From the NCBI GenBank assembly GCA_003221455.1, contig QHRX01000019.1, forward strand, positions 1 to 33,918: a DNA stretch of 33,918 nt, in the 5' to 3' direction. Positions 22,159 to 30,349 of this stretch are shown piece by piece. Both the position numbers and the translations under genes were made by a program. Position 1 is the stretch's first letter. Every line of letters starts with the position of its first letter. The DNA comes from Candidatus Rokuibacteriota bacterium. GTDB lineage: Bacteria; Methylomirabilota; Methylomirabilia; Rokubacteriales; CSP1-6. The notes beneath the pieces were generated by a model that searched no databases, was not told the origin of the DNA, and saw only the letters and a program-made list of their open reading frames with translations.

Positions 22159-22751
22159 GGCCTCGACAGCTCCTCGGCGATTCGCTCGGCGCGGGAGAGG
22201 TCCTCCGGCGCGTTGACGTTCATGAAGGCGACCGTGGGCGCGCGGTAGGCCCCGACGGCGGTCTCGGGAATCTCGAGCACGCGGACGCGCTCGAAGAAGC
22301 CGGTGATCTTGAGGCGTCCGGCGAGGAGCCGTTCCTCGATGTGGGGCAGGCAGGCCTTGCCGTAGACCGCGTGCAGCGTCTCGAGCTGGTCGCCGACCCG
22401 GGGAATGACGACGTCGGCCTCGGCGGCCCGGCGGACGACGAGCCGCGCGATCTCGGCGTGCAGGAAGGGCATGTCGCAGGCGACCGTGAACGCGGCGTCC
22501 CCCGCCGACGCCTTGAGGCCCGAGTAGATGCCGCCGAGTGAGCCATGGTCGGGGTAGACGTCGGGGGCCATCGGCAGGCCGAGGAAGGCGTAGAGGGCGG
22601 GCGTGTTGGTGACGATGAGCAGGTCGTCGACGACGGGCCGGACGGCCTGGAGAACCCGCTCGATGATGCGCGCGCCGCCGACCTCGATCAGGCCCTTGGG
22701 GCGACCGCCCATCCGCGTGCTCCGGCCGCCGGCCTGGATGACGCCCGTTAT
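22155..22751 (-). CDS. mobA: molybdenum cofactor guanylyltransferase MobA with probable ATA start
   Basis: About 198 residues. MobA attaches GMP to molybdopterin. The nucleotide-binding N-terminus TGVIQAGGRSTRMGGRPKG is present and continuous with the rest (HGSLGGIYSGLKAS, FTVACDMPFLHAE, FMNVNAPEDL), but the first ATG (22712) lies inside it and would remove the AGGRSTR loop. Upstream in frame there is no ATG, GTG or TTG; the codon in the expected Met position is ATA (22751-22749), overlapping the sua5 TAA stop as ATAA, exactly like the ATGA/GTGA junctions elsewhere here. ATT at 22754 is the alternative, as is a base error. Confidence 0.85.
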   Translation of the reverse strand: MTGVIQAGGRSTRMGGRPKGLIEVGGARIIERVLQAVRPVVDDLLIVTNTPALYAFLGLPMAPDVYPDHGSLGGIYSGLKASAGDAAFTVACDMPFLHAEIARLVVRRAAEADVVIPRVGDQLETLHAVYGKACLPHIEERLLAGRLKITGFFERVRVLEIPETAVGAYRAPTVAFMNVNAPEDLSRAERIAEELSRP

Positions 22752-23368
22752 AATGTCACGGCTCCCGCGCGGAGGATCGTCGGCGGGACGACCGTGGCGT
22801 CGACGACCGTCGATGGGGGCCCCCCCGCCGTCCTCCCCGCGTCCAGCACGAGCTCGATCTTCCCCTCGAATAGGTCGACCACGTCTCGCGCCGTCCTGGG
22901 CGGCGGCGCGCCGCTCGGGTTCGCGCTGGGCGCCGTGACGGGAGCGCCGAGCGCCCGCACGAGCGCGAGGGCGACCGGGTGGCCCGGAATCCGGATGCCG
23001 ACCGTTCCGGTGCCCGCCGTCACCGCGCTCGGCACGGTCGGCCGGGCCCGGAGCACGACGGTGAGCGGACCCGGCCAGTGGCGCTCCATGAGCGCCCGGG
23101 CTTCAGACGGGATCGTCTCGACGAGTGATTCAAGCATCGCCAGCGAATCCACCAGCAGCAGGAGCGGCTTGGAGCCGGGTCTCCCCTTCACCTCGAAGAC
23201 GCGGCGGACCGCGCTCGCCTCCCGCGCGTCGGCGCCGAGCCCGTAGTAGCTCTCAGTTGGAAATCCGACGAGCCCCTTCCCGGCCAGGACGGCGGCCGCC
23301 TCGGCGACCGCGGCCGCGGCGGGCGCCTCCGGGGAGACCTGACGAACCCGAGTCCTGAGCGTTTGCAC
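22748..23368 (-). CDS. L-threonylcarbamoyladenylate synthase (Sua5/YrdC/YwlC)
   Basis: 206 residues from GTG 23368. The enzyme makes threonylcarbamoyl-AMP for the universal t6A37 modification of ANN-decoding tRNAs. YrdC-domain marks: GFPTESYYGLGADA, VFEVKGRPGSKPLLLLV (KxR and SKP pocket), WPGPLTVVL, GTVGIRIPGHP, TAPSANPSGAPPP and PSTVVD. The extra C-terminal Sua5 domain is absent, so it is the short TsaC/YrdC form. It lies 14 nt after purD and overlaps the proposed mobA start by 4 nt. Confidence 0.94.
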   Translation of the reverse strand: MQTLRTRVRQVSPEAPAAAAVAEAAAVLAGKGLVGFPTESYYGLGADAREASAVRRVFEVKGRPGSKPLLLLVDSLAMLESLVETIPSEARALMERHWPGPLTVVLRARPTVPSAVTAGTGTVGIRIPGHPVALALVRALGAPVTAPSANPSGAPPPRTARDVVDLFEGKIELVLDAGRTAGGPPSTVVDATVVPPTILRAGAVTL

Positions 23369-23382
23369 CGTCCGTGCCAGCC

Positions 23383-24648
23383 CTAGCGCCGCCCGCGACC
23401 GATGTCCCGGCGGAAGTGCATCCCCTCGAACCGAACGCGGTCGACGCCACGATAGGCGAGGCCTGTCGCGTCGCGGACGCTGTCCGCCGCCGCAGTGACG
23501 CCCAGCACACGTCCACCGGCTGTCACGAGGCTGTCATTTTTCGACGCCGTTCCCGCGTGGAACACGAGCACGCCCGGGATCGCCTCGGCGTCCTCGATCC
23601 CGGCGATCGGCACCCCGGTGCGGTATTCCCCCGGATAGCCGGCCGAGGCGATGACCACGCAGACCGCGGCCCCGCGCCTCCACCGCGCCCGCGGCGGAAG
23701 GGGGCCGCCCCGGGCGCAGGCGTCGAGCAGCGGCAGGAGGTCGTCCTCGAGCCGCGGCAGTACCGCCTGGCACTCGGGATCCCCGAAGCGGCAGTTGAAC
23801 TCGACGACCTTCGGGCCCTCCCCGGTCAGCATCAGGCCGGCGTAGAGGAGGCCCCGGTACGGCCGCCCGTCGGCCTCGAGGGCCCGGATCACCGGCCGCA
23901 CGATGCGCGCCAGCACCGCGTCGGCCAGTCCTGCGTCGACGGCCGCGACCGGCGCGGAGGCGCCCATTCCGCCGGTGTTCGGCCCCTGGTCGCCGTCGAA
24001 GACCCGCTTCTGATCCTGGGCCCACCCGAGCTCGACCACGTCGCTCCCGTTCGAGAGCGCGAAGAGCGTCGCCTCCTCGCCCGCCATGAACTCCTCTACG
24101 ACCACGGTGCTCCCGGCGGCCCCGAAGCCCTGGCGCTCGAGGCAGAGGTCGACCGCGGCGTCGGCCTCGGCGAGGCTCTGGCAGACGAGCGCGCCCTTGC
24201 CGGCCGCGAGGCCGTCGGCCTTGACGACGAGCGGCGCCCCGAGGACCCGGCAGTACGCGCGGGCCTGCGCGGCGTCGGTGAACGTGTCGAAGCGCGCCGT
24301 CGGGACGCCGTGCTTGGCCATCAAGCCCTTGGCGAAGGCCTTCGAGCCCTCGATCATCGACGCCGCCCGCGACGGGCCGAAGATCCGGAGCCCGCGCGAC
24401 TCGAACCGGTCGACGATCCCGGCGACGAGCGGCGCCTCCGGCCCCACCACCGTGAGGTCGATGCGCTCGGCCTCGGCGAACCGGGCGAGCTCGTCGATCG
24501 CGTCGGCCCGGATCGGCAGACACGTCGCGTGACGGGCGATGCCGGGGTTGCCGGGCGCCGCGTAGAGGGCGGAGAGCCGCGGGCTTTGCGCGAGCTTCCA
24601 CGCGAGCGCGTGTTCCCGGCCGCCGCCGCCGACGATCAGGACGCGCAT
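23383..24648 (-). CDS. purD: phosphoribosylamine-glycine ligase PurD
   Basis: 421 residues. GAR synthetase joins glycine to phosphoribosylamine with ATP, the second purine step. N-terminal MRVLIVGGGGREHALAWKLA, then VVGPEAPLVAGI, the ATP-grasp region APLVVKADGLAAGKGALVC, DQKRVFDGDQGPNTGGMGA, and FNCRFGDPECQAVLPRL with metal-binding residues. Length matches the family. It follows the MerR/TPR gene after 84 nt and is the last pur gene in the block. Confidence 0.97.
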   Translation of the reverse strand: MRVLIVGGGGREHALAWKLAQSPRLSALYAAPGNPGIARHATCLPIRADAIDELARFAEAERIDLTVVGPEAPLVAGIVDRFESRGLRIFGPSRAASMIEGSKAFAKGLMAKHGVPTARFDTFTDAAQARAYCRVLGAPLVVKADGLAAGKGALVCQSLAEADAAVDLCLERQGFGAAGSTVVVEEFMAGEEATLFALSNGSDVVELGWAQDQKRVFDGDQGPNTGGMGASAPVAAVDAGLADAVLARIVRPVIRALEADGRPYRGLLYAGLMLTGEGPKVVEFNCRFGDPECQAVLPRLEDDLLPLLDACARGGPLPPRARWRRGAAVCVVIASAGYPGEYRTGVPIAGIEDAEAIPGVLVFHAGTASKNDSLVTAGGRVLGVTAAADSVRDATGLAYRGVDRVRFEGMHFRRDIGRGRR

Positions 24649-24732
24649 CGGCGGGCGGCCGGGTCCCGCGCCCCGCGCCGGGAGGACGCCCGGCCGGCCC
24701 GGCGCCCCACGGCGTCCACCGCCCCAGGCGCC

Positions 24733-25614
24733 TCACTCATCGTCCACCAGCTCCAGATGGGAGCGCGCGATGCGCGCCCAGGGGCTCTCCGCGTCGAGCT
24801 CCAGGTAGCGCCGCCAGTGCGGCACGGCCTCGCGGCCCCGGCCCGACTTGCCGAGGACACCGGCGAGGTTGAAGTGGGCGTCCGGGTAGTCGGGCGAGAG
24901 CTCGAGCGCCCGCAGGTAGTACCGGATCGAGGCGGGCAACTCGCCGAGATCTTCGCAGAGCGAGCCGAGGTTGTAGGCGGCCTCGGCGCAGGTCGGCTCG
25001 GCCCGGAGGGCGGCCTCGTAGGCCTCCTGGGCCTCGGTGTACTGACCCATTCGGTGGTGGAGCAGGCCCAGGTTGTTCCAGGCCGCCGCGTAGCTCGGCT
25101 CCACCGCCACCACCCGCTGGTAGGCCTCGATCGCGTCCTCCCAGTGCGCGGGATCCGCGTCCCACTGGGTGGCGCGGTCGAACCACGTCTCGGCCTGGGC
25201 GGCCGGCGGCACGAGCGGGCGCACGAGTCCCATCGTCAGCGTGGCGGCGGCCTCCTTCTCGAGGCCGCCGACGTCGAGCGCGAGCACGGTCTGGCCGGTC
25301 CGCGGGTCGAAGCGGACTCGATCGGTCTGCGCCAGCACCCGGCTCCCCTCGACCACGAGCCGCGTCTCGGCGAGCGGCGAGCCCAGGCCGGGCTCCTGTC
25401 GCCGGAGCGCGTCGAGCGCCTGCCGGATCTGGCGGACCGTCGCGCCCGAGTCCAGGAGGGCGCTCGCCGCGCGGATGGCGACGAGGGCGCGGAACGTGCA
25501 GCCGCCGCCCGCGTTCAGCACGCCGAGGCGGCGGAGCTGGGCCGCGCGCTTCGGGGTGAGGCCGAGGAGGCGAGTCACCTCGCGGACCCCGAAGATCCGC
25601 TCTGCCTGCGCCAT
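24733..25614 (-). CDS. MerR-type HTH fused to TPR repeats, inside the pur operon
   Basis: 293 residues. Residues about 5-70 (FGVREVTRLLGLTPKRAAQL to SGATVRQIRQALDALRR) look like a MerR-family winged helix-turn-helix: an N-terminal HTH, a wing-like GGGCTFRALVAIRAA and the I-R-Q-I-like helix. A beta-rich linker follows (about 85-125, RLVVEGSRVLAQTDRVRFDP). Residues about 155-275 are three to four TPR units (AAWNNLGLLHHRMGQYTEAQ, AAYNLGSLCEDLGELPAS, AHFNLAGVLGKSGRGREA). It would bind DNA and sense or recruit a protein partner. Lying between purH (28 nt) and purD (84 nt) it may regulate the operon; that is inference. Confidence 0.85.
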   Translation of the reverse strand: MAQAERIFGVREVTRLLGLTPKRAAQLRRLGVLNAGGGCTFRALVAIRAASALLDSGATVRQIRQALDALRRQEPGLGSPLAETRLVVEGSRVLAQTDRVRFDPRTGQTVLALDVGGLEKEAAATLTMGLVRPLVPPAAQAETWFDRATQWDADPAHWEDAIEAYQRVVAVEPSYAAAWNNLGLLHHRMGQYTEAQEAYEAALRAEPTCAEAAYNLGSLCEDLGELPASIRYYLRALELSPDYPDAHFNLAGVLGKSGRGREAVPHWRRYLELDAESPWARIARSHLELVDDE

Positions 25615-25642
25615 CAGCCGTCGTCGCCCGTCGGCATTGCCG

Positions 25643-27232
25643 TCAGTGCCGGAAGTGGCGCAGCCCCGTCGTCACCAGCGCGATGCCGTGCTCGTCGGCG
25701 GCGGCGATGACCTCGGGATCGCGGACGGATCCGCCCGGCTGGATGACCGCGGTGGCCCCGGCGCGAGCGACCACGTCGAGTCCGTCCCGGAACGGAAAGA
25801 ACGCGTCGGAGGCGCAGACGGTGCCGGCGGTTTCGAGGCCGAGCTCCCGCGCCCGCATGACCGCGATCCGGGCGGAGTCGAGCCGGTTCGTCTGCCCGGC
25901 GCCGACGCCGATCAGCTGGTCCGGGGTGGCGAGCACGATCGCGTTCGACTTTGCGTGCTTGACGACGCGCCACGCGAAGCGCAGGGCCTGGCGCTCGGCT
26001 GCGGTCGGCGGCCGCCGGGAGACGACCGCGAGCCGGGCCTCGTCCAGATCCGCGAGGTCCGCCGACTGCGCCAGGAGCCCGCCGAGCACCGTCCGGTACT
26101 CGACGAGCCCGGGCCCGAGGGCGGCGCGGTCGCAGGGCAGCTCGAACGCGCGGACCTTCTTCTTCGTCCGCCGGACCTCGTCGAGGGCCGCCGGCTCCCA
26201 GGCCGGGGCGAAGAGGACCTCGACGAAGATCCCGCCGAGCTCCTTCACGACGTCCAGGTCGAGCAGGCGGTTGACGCCGACGACGCCGCCGTAGATCGAG
26301 ACCGGATCGGACGCCTTCGCCCTCCGGAGCGCGTCGCCGACGGTCGAGCCCAGCCCGGCGCCGCAGGGACTCGCGTGCTTGACCACGACGGCGGCCGGTT
26401 CGTCGAACTCGAGCAGGAGCCCGAGGGCGGCGGAGAAGTCGAGGAGGTTATTGTACGAGGGGTCGGGCCCGTGGAGCTGCTTGAGCGCGCTGAGCCCGAC
26501 CGCGGGGCCGCCGCGGACGCGGTAGAGGGCCGCCGACTGGTGCGGGTTCTCGCCGTACCTGAGCTCCTGCACGCGGTCGGCCTCGAGGGCCAGGCGGAGC
26601 GGCCACGCGTCGGGCTCGGCCGCCGCGCGCGCCGGCAGCGCGTCGGGATCGCGCAGGTAGGCGGCGATCGCGGCGTCGTACTGGGCGGTGCGACGGAAGG
26701 CGTCGTGAGCAAGACGCTCCCGGGTCGCCGCCGAGAGGCTCCCCCCGCTCGACCTGAGCTCGGCGAGCACGGCCGGGTACTGGGCGGGATCGGTGACGAC
26801 CGCCACGCTCGCCGCGTTCTTCGCGGCGGCCCGGATCAGCGCGGGACCGCCCACGTCGATCTGCTCGATCGCCTCGGTCCGCGCGACGCCCGGGCGGGCG
26901 ACCGTCCGCTCGAACGGGTAGAGGGCGACGGCGACCAGGTCGATGGGCGCGATGCCGTGCCGCTCGAGGGCGGCCATGTGCTCGGGCAGGTCGCGGCGGG
27001 CCAGGATGCCGCCGTGGATCGTCGGGTGGAGGGTCTTCACCCGCCCGTCGAGCAGCTCGGGGAAGCCGGTGACCTCCGAGACGTCGCGGACGGCGAGGCC
27101 GGACTCCCTGAGGAGCTTCGCGGTGCCGCCGGTCGAGAGGATCTCCGCGCCGAGCGCGGCGAGGCCCCGGGCGAACTCGACCAGACCGCTCTTGTCGTGC
27201 GCGCTCAGCAGGGCGCGACGGATCCGGGTCAT
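25643..27232 (-). CDS. purH: bifunctional AICAR transformylase / IMP cyclohydrolase PurH
   Basis: 529 residues. It performs the last two purine steps, formylating AICAR and closing the ring to IMP. The N-terminal cyclohydrolase domain has RRALLSAHDKSGLVEFARGL, EILSTGGTAKLL and GRVKTLHPTIHGGILARRD; the C-terminal transformylase has YGENPHQSAALYR, VVKHASPCGAGLG with the catalytic Lys-His pair, and SDAFFPFRDGLDVVARAG. The conserved KH-x-N-PCG reads KHASPCG, a mild change. Overlaps purN by 4 nt (ATGA). Confidence 0.97.
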   Translation of the reverse strand: MTRIRRALLSAHDKSGLVEFARGLAALGAEILSTGGTAKLLRESGLAVRDVSEVTGFPELLDGRVKTLHPTIHGGILARRDLPEHMAALERHGIAPIDLVAVALYPFERTVARPGVARTEAIEQIDVGGPALIRAAAKNAASVAVVTDPAQYPAVLAELRSSGGSLSAATRERLAHDAFRRTAQYDAAIAAYLRDPDALPARAAAEPDAWPLRLALEADRVQELRYGENPHQSAALYRVRGGPAVGLSALKQLHGPDPSYNNLLDFSAALGLLLEFDEPAAVVVKHASPCGAGLGSTVGDALRRAKASDPVSIYGGVVGVNRLLDLDVVKELGGIFVEVLFAPAWEPAALDEVRRTKKKVRAFELPCDRAALGPGLVEYRTVLGGLLAQSADLADLDEARLAVVSRRPPTAAERQALRFAWRVVKHAKSNAIVLATPDQLIGVGAGQTNRLDSARIAVMRARELGLETAGTVCASDAFFPFRDGLDVVARAGATAVIQPGGSVRDPEVIAAADEHGIALVTTGLRHFRH

Positions 27233-27873
27233 GCGGGGGGCCGCGCCTCCGCTGGGTCGATGTGCACGCGCCGGCCGACGATCCGGAGCCGTTCCTCCGC
27301 GTAGAGCCGGATCGCGCGCGGGTAGAGGCGATGCTCGACGGCCAGGATCCGCTCCGACAGGGTCTCGGCGGTGTCCCCGGCGAGCACGGCCACCGCCTCC
27401 TGCACGATGATCGGGCCGGTGTCGACCCCCTCGTCGACGAAGTGGACGGTCGCCCCCGTGACCCTGACGCCCCAGTCGAGCGCCTGGCGCTGGGCGTCGA
27501 GGCCGGGGAAGGCCGGCAAGAGCGACGGGTGGATGTTCATCACCCGGCCCGCGAGCGGGCGGATCAGCTCGGGGCCGAGGATCCGCAGGAAGCCCGCGAG
27601 GCAGACGAGCTCGACCCCGTGCGCGTGGAGCGTCTGGCGCAGGGCCCGATCGTAGGCGGCGCGGTCGCCGTGGTCCTTGGGGCTCACGGAGAGCGCCGGC
27701 GCCCCGTGGCGGGCGGCGCGGCCGAGGGCGGGGGCCTGCTCGCGGTCGGACACGACGACGGCGAGCCGCGCCGGCAACCGGCCCGCCTCGATCGCGTCGA
27801 TGATGGACTGAAGGTTCGAGCCCCGGCCCGACGCGAGCACGCCGAGGCGGAGCGGCTCCGAGCGGGGGCTCAC
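27229..27873 (-). CDS. purN: phosphoribosylglycinamide formyltransferase PurN
   Basis: 214 residues from GTG 27873. The folate-dependent GAR transformylase transfers a formyl group from 10-formyl-THF. LGVLASGRGSNLQSIIDAI at the N-terminus binds phosphate; the catalytic triad is in VMNIHPSLLPAFPG (Asn, His) and VHFVDEGVDTGPII (Asp). GTG overlaps the purM stop by 4 nt and the stop overlaps purH by 4 nt. No formate-dependent PurT is seen in the window. Confidence 0.96.
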   Translation of the reverse strand: MSPRSEPLRLGVLASGRGSNLQSIIDAIEAGRLPARLAVVVSDREQAPALGRAARHGAPALSVSPKDHGDRAAYDRALRQTLHAHGVELVCLAGFLRILGPELIRPLAGRVMNIHPSLLPAFPGLDAQRQALDWGVRVTGATVHFVDEGVDTGPIIVQEAVAVLAGDTAETLSERILAVEHRLYPRAIRLYAEERLRIVGRRVHIDPAEARPPA

Positions 27874-28898
27874 GCGAGCTCCACCGCGCGCGGGCCCCGC
27901 ACCACCTCGCCCACCTCGAACACGCGCTCGCCGGCCTGGGCGAGGGCCTGCCGGGCCCGCTCGACCTCTGCCGGCGGCACGATGACCGCGTATCCGAGGC
28001 CCATGTTGAAGGTGCGGAACATCTCCGCGTCGCCGATCCCCCCCGCGCGCCGGAGCGTCTCGAAGACGGCCGGCACCGGCCAGGCCTGGCGCCGAAGGAC
28101 GGCGCCGCAGTCCTCGGGCAGGACGCGGGGCAGGTTACCGGGCAGGCCGCCGCCCGTGATGTGCGCCATGGCGTGCACGTCGGCCGCGCGGAGCAGGGCC
28201 TGCACGGCCCGCGCGTAGATCCGCGTCGGCTCGAGCAGCTCCTGGGCGACGGTGCGGCCCGTGCCGGGCAGCGGGTCCTCGACCGTGAGCCCCAGCACGT
28301 CGAACACGATCCGGCGGGCGAGGGCGTAACCGTTCGCGTGGAGCCCCGACGACGCGAGCCCGAGGATCCGGTCGCCCGCCGCGACCCGGCGCCCGTCGAT
28401 GAGGGCGCGGCGCTCGACGACGCCCACGGCGAAGCCGGCCAGATCGTACTCGCCCGCGGCGTAGAGGTCGGGGAGCTCCGCCGTCTCGCCGCCGATCAGC
28501 GCGCAGCCGGCCCGCTGGCAGCCCTCGACGACGCCGGTCACGATCGTCTCCACCCGCGCGGGGTCGAGCCGCGCGATCCCGATGTAGTCGAGGAAGTAGA
28601 GGGGGGCGGCGCCGTGGACCAAGAGATCGTTCACGCCCATGGCCACGAGGTCGATCCCGACCGTGTCGTGCCGGTCGGCGAGGAAGGCGACCTTCAGCTT
28701 GCTGCCGACGCCGTCGGTGGAGGAGACGAGGACCGGCTCCGTGAGCCCCTCGGGGACGCGGACGAAGCCGGCGAAGGCGCCGATCCCGCCGATCACCTCC
28801 GGGCGCACCGTCCGCCGGGCGAGCACCGCGATGCGGCGCGCGGCCTCGTCGCCGGCGTCGATGTTCACGCCGGCGTCCCGATACGTCAGGGGATCCAT
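27870..28898 (-). CDS. purM: phosphoribosylformylglycinamidine cyclo-ligase PurM
   Basis: 342 residues from ATG 28898, 5 nt after the purF stop. AIR synthetase closes the imidazole ring with ATP. Family stretches: TYRDAGVNIDAGDEAARRI, VLVSSTDGVGSKLKVAF, TVGIDLVAMGVNDLLVHGA, GCALIGGETAELPDLYAAG, HITGGGLPGNLPRVLP and FNMGLGYAVIV. The frame is open further upstream into purF, but homology starts at this Met. Confidence 0.97.
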   Translation of the reverse strand: MDPLTYRDAGVNIDAGDEAARRIAVLARRTVRPEVIGGIGAFAGFVRVPEGLTEPVLVSSTDGVGSKLKVAFLADRHDTVGIDLVAMGVNDLLVHGAAPLYFLDYIGIARLDPARVETIVTGVVEGCQRAGCALIGGETAELPDLYAAGEYDLAGFAVGVVERRALIDGRRVAAGDRILGLASSGLHANGYALARRIVFDVLGLTVEDPLPGTGRTVAQELLEPTRIYARAVQALLRAADVHAMAHITGGGLPGNLPRVLPEDCGAVLRRQAWPVPAVFETLRRAGGIGDAEMFRTFNMGLGYAVIVPPAEVERARQALAQAGERVFEVGEVVRGPRAVELA

Positions 28899-28903
28899 CG
28901 GGT

Positions 28904-30349
28904 CTACGCGCCGAACAGCGGGAGCTGCGCGGTCTCGTCCGCGGCGATGCCGACGCGGTAATTGCCGGTGAAGCACGCGTGGCAGAAGCCCGCGGGATCT
29001 GAGCCGGTCGCCTTCAGCATGCCGTCGAGGGACAGGTAGCCGAGGGAGGTCGCGCCGAGGTAGCGAAGGATCTCGTCCGGGCGATGGCTGGCGGCGATCA
29101 GCTCCCGTCGCGTCGGGGTGTCGATGCCGTAGTAGCACGGCCACTGGATCGGCGGCGACGAGATCCGCACGTGGACCTCGCGGGCGCCGGCGCTCTGGAC
29201 CATCTTGACGATCTTCCGGCTGGTGGTGCCGCGGACGATCGAGTCGTCCACGACCACGACCCGGCGGCCCTCGAGGGTCTCGCGGACGGGGTTCAGCTTC
29301 ACCTTGACCCCGAAGTGCCGGATGCCCTGCTTGGGCTCGATGAAGGTGCGTCCGACGTAGTGGTTGCGGATCAGCCCGAGCTCGTAGGGGATCCCCGACT
29401 CCTCCGAGAAGCCGAGCGCGGCCCCCGTGCCGGAGTCAGGGACGGGAATGACGATGTCGGCCTCGACCGGGTGCTCGCGCGCGAGCTGGTGCCCCAGCGC
29501 CTTGCGCACGCGGTGGACGGTCCGGCCCCACAAGACCGAGTCCGGGCGCGCGAAGTAGACGTACTCGAACACGCACTGCAGCCGCTCCGCGGCCGGGAAC
29601 GGCTTGAACGACCGGAGGCCCGCGGCGGAGATGGCGAGGATCTCGCCGGGCGCGATCTCGCGGACCGTCTCGGCTTCCAGGAGATCGAGCGCGCACGTCT
29701 CGGAGGCGACGAGCCAGGCGTCGTGGAGCCGGCCGAGCGTGAGGGGTCGGAAGCCGTGGGGGTCGCGGATCGCGTAGAGGGCGTCGGGCGTGAGGAGCAC
29801 GAGCGAGTAGGCGCCGGTGACCCGCCCGAGCGCCTGCGCGAGCTGGTCCTCGAGCGGCCCCGCCGGCGCGCGGGCGAGCAGGTGCAGGATGACCTCGGTG
29901 TCGGACGTGGACTGGAAGATGGCGCCGTCCTGCTCCATCTCGCGGCGGAGCGCCTCGGCGTTGGTCAGGTTGCCGTTGTGGGCGATCGCGATGGGTCCGC
30001 GCGCGGTGGTGGCCGTGATCGGCTGGGCGTTCTTCAGGTTCGAGCTGCCCGCGGTCGAGTAGCGGACGTGGCCGATCGCGGCCGGCCCGGGCAGGCGCTT
30101 GAGCCGCTCCGGCCCGAACACGTCGGCCACCCAGCCCATCGCCTTCTCCAGGTGCAGCCCGGCGCCGTCGGCGGCCGCGATGCCGGCCGACTCCTGGCCC
30201 CGGTGCTGGAGCGCGTAGAGGCCCAGGTAGACGACGTTCGCGGCCTCCGGATGGTTCCAGATGCCGAAGAGCCCGCACTCGTCGTGGAACTTGTCGTCCG
30301 GCGCGCCGCCCGTCCCGCGCGGGAGCCCGTCAGACCAGGGAGCGCTCAA
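28904..30349 (-). CDS. purF: amidophosphoribosyltransferase PurF (Bacillus-type, with propeptide and Fe-S cysteines)
   Basis: 481 residues. It makes phosphoribosylamine from PRPP and glutamine, the committed purine step. The catalytic nucleophile is Cys25 in DECGLFGIW, so a 24-residue propeptide must be removed, as in B. subtilis. PRPP loop: [14 protein letters not shown]. Cysteines in [20 protein letters not shown] and [10 protein letters not shown] match the [4Fe-4S] ligands of the Bacillus-type enzyme. The start is TTG 30349, the only in-frame start before the propeptide, overlapping the purL end by 20 nt. Confidence 0.96.
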   Translation of the reverse strand: MSAPWSDGLPRGTGGAPDDKFHDECGLFGIWNHPEAANVVYLGLYALQHRGQESAGIAAADGAGLHLEKAMGWVADVFGPERLKRLPGPAAIGHVRYSTAGSSNLKNAQPITATTARGPIAIAHNGNLTNAEALRREMEQDGAIFQSTSDTEVILHLLARAPAGPLEDQLAQALGRVTGAYSLVLLTPDALYAIRDPHGFRPLTLGRLHDAWLVASETCALDLLEAETVREIAPGEILAISAAGLRSFKPFPAAERLQCVFEYVYFARPDSVLWGRTVHRVRKALGHQLAREHPVEADIVIPVPDSGTGAALGFSEESGIPYELGLIRNHYVGRTFIEPKQGIRHFGVKVKLNPVRETLEGRRVVVVDDSIVRGTTSRKIVKMVQSAGAREVHVRISSPPIQWPCYYGIDTPTRRELIAASHRPDEILRYLGATSLGYLSLDGMLKATGSDPAGFCHACFTGNYRVGIAADETAQLPLFGA

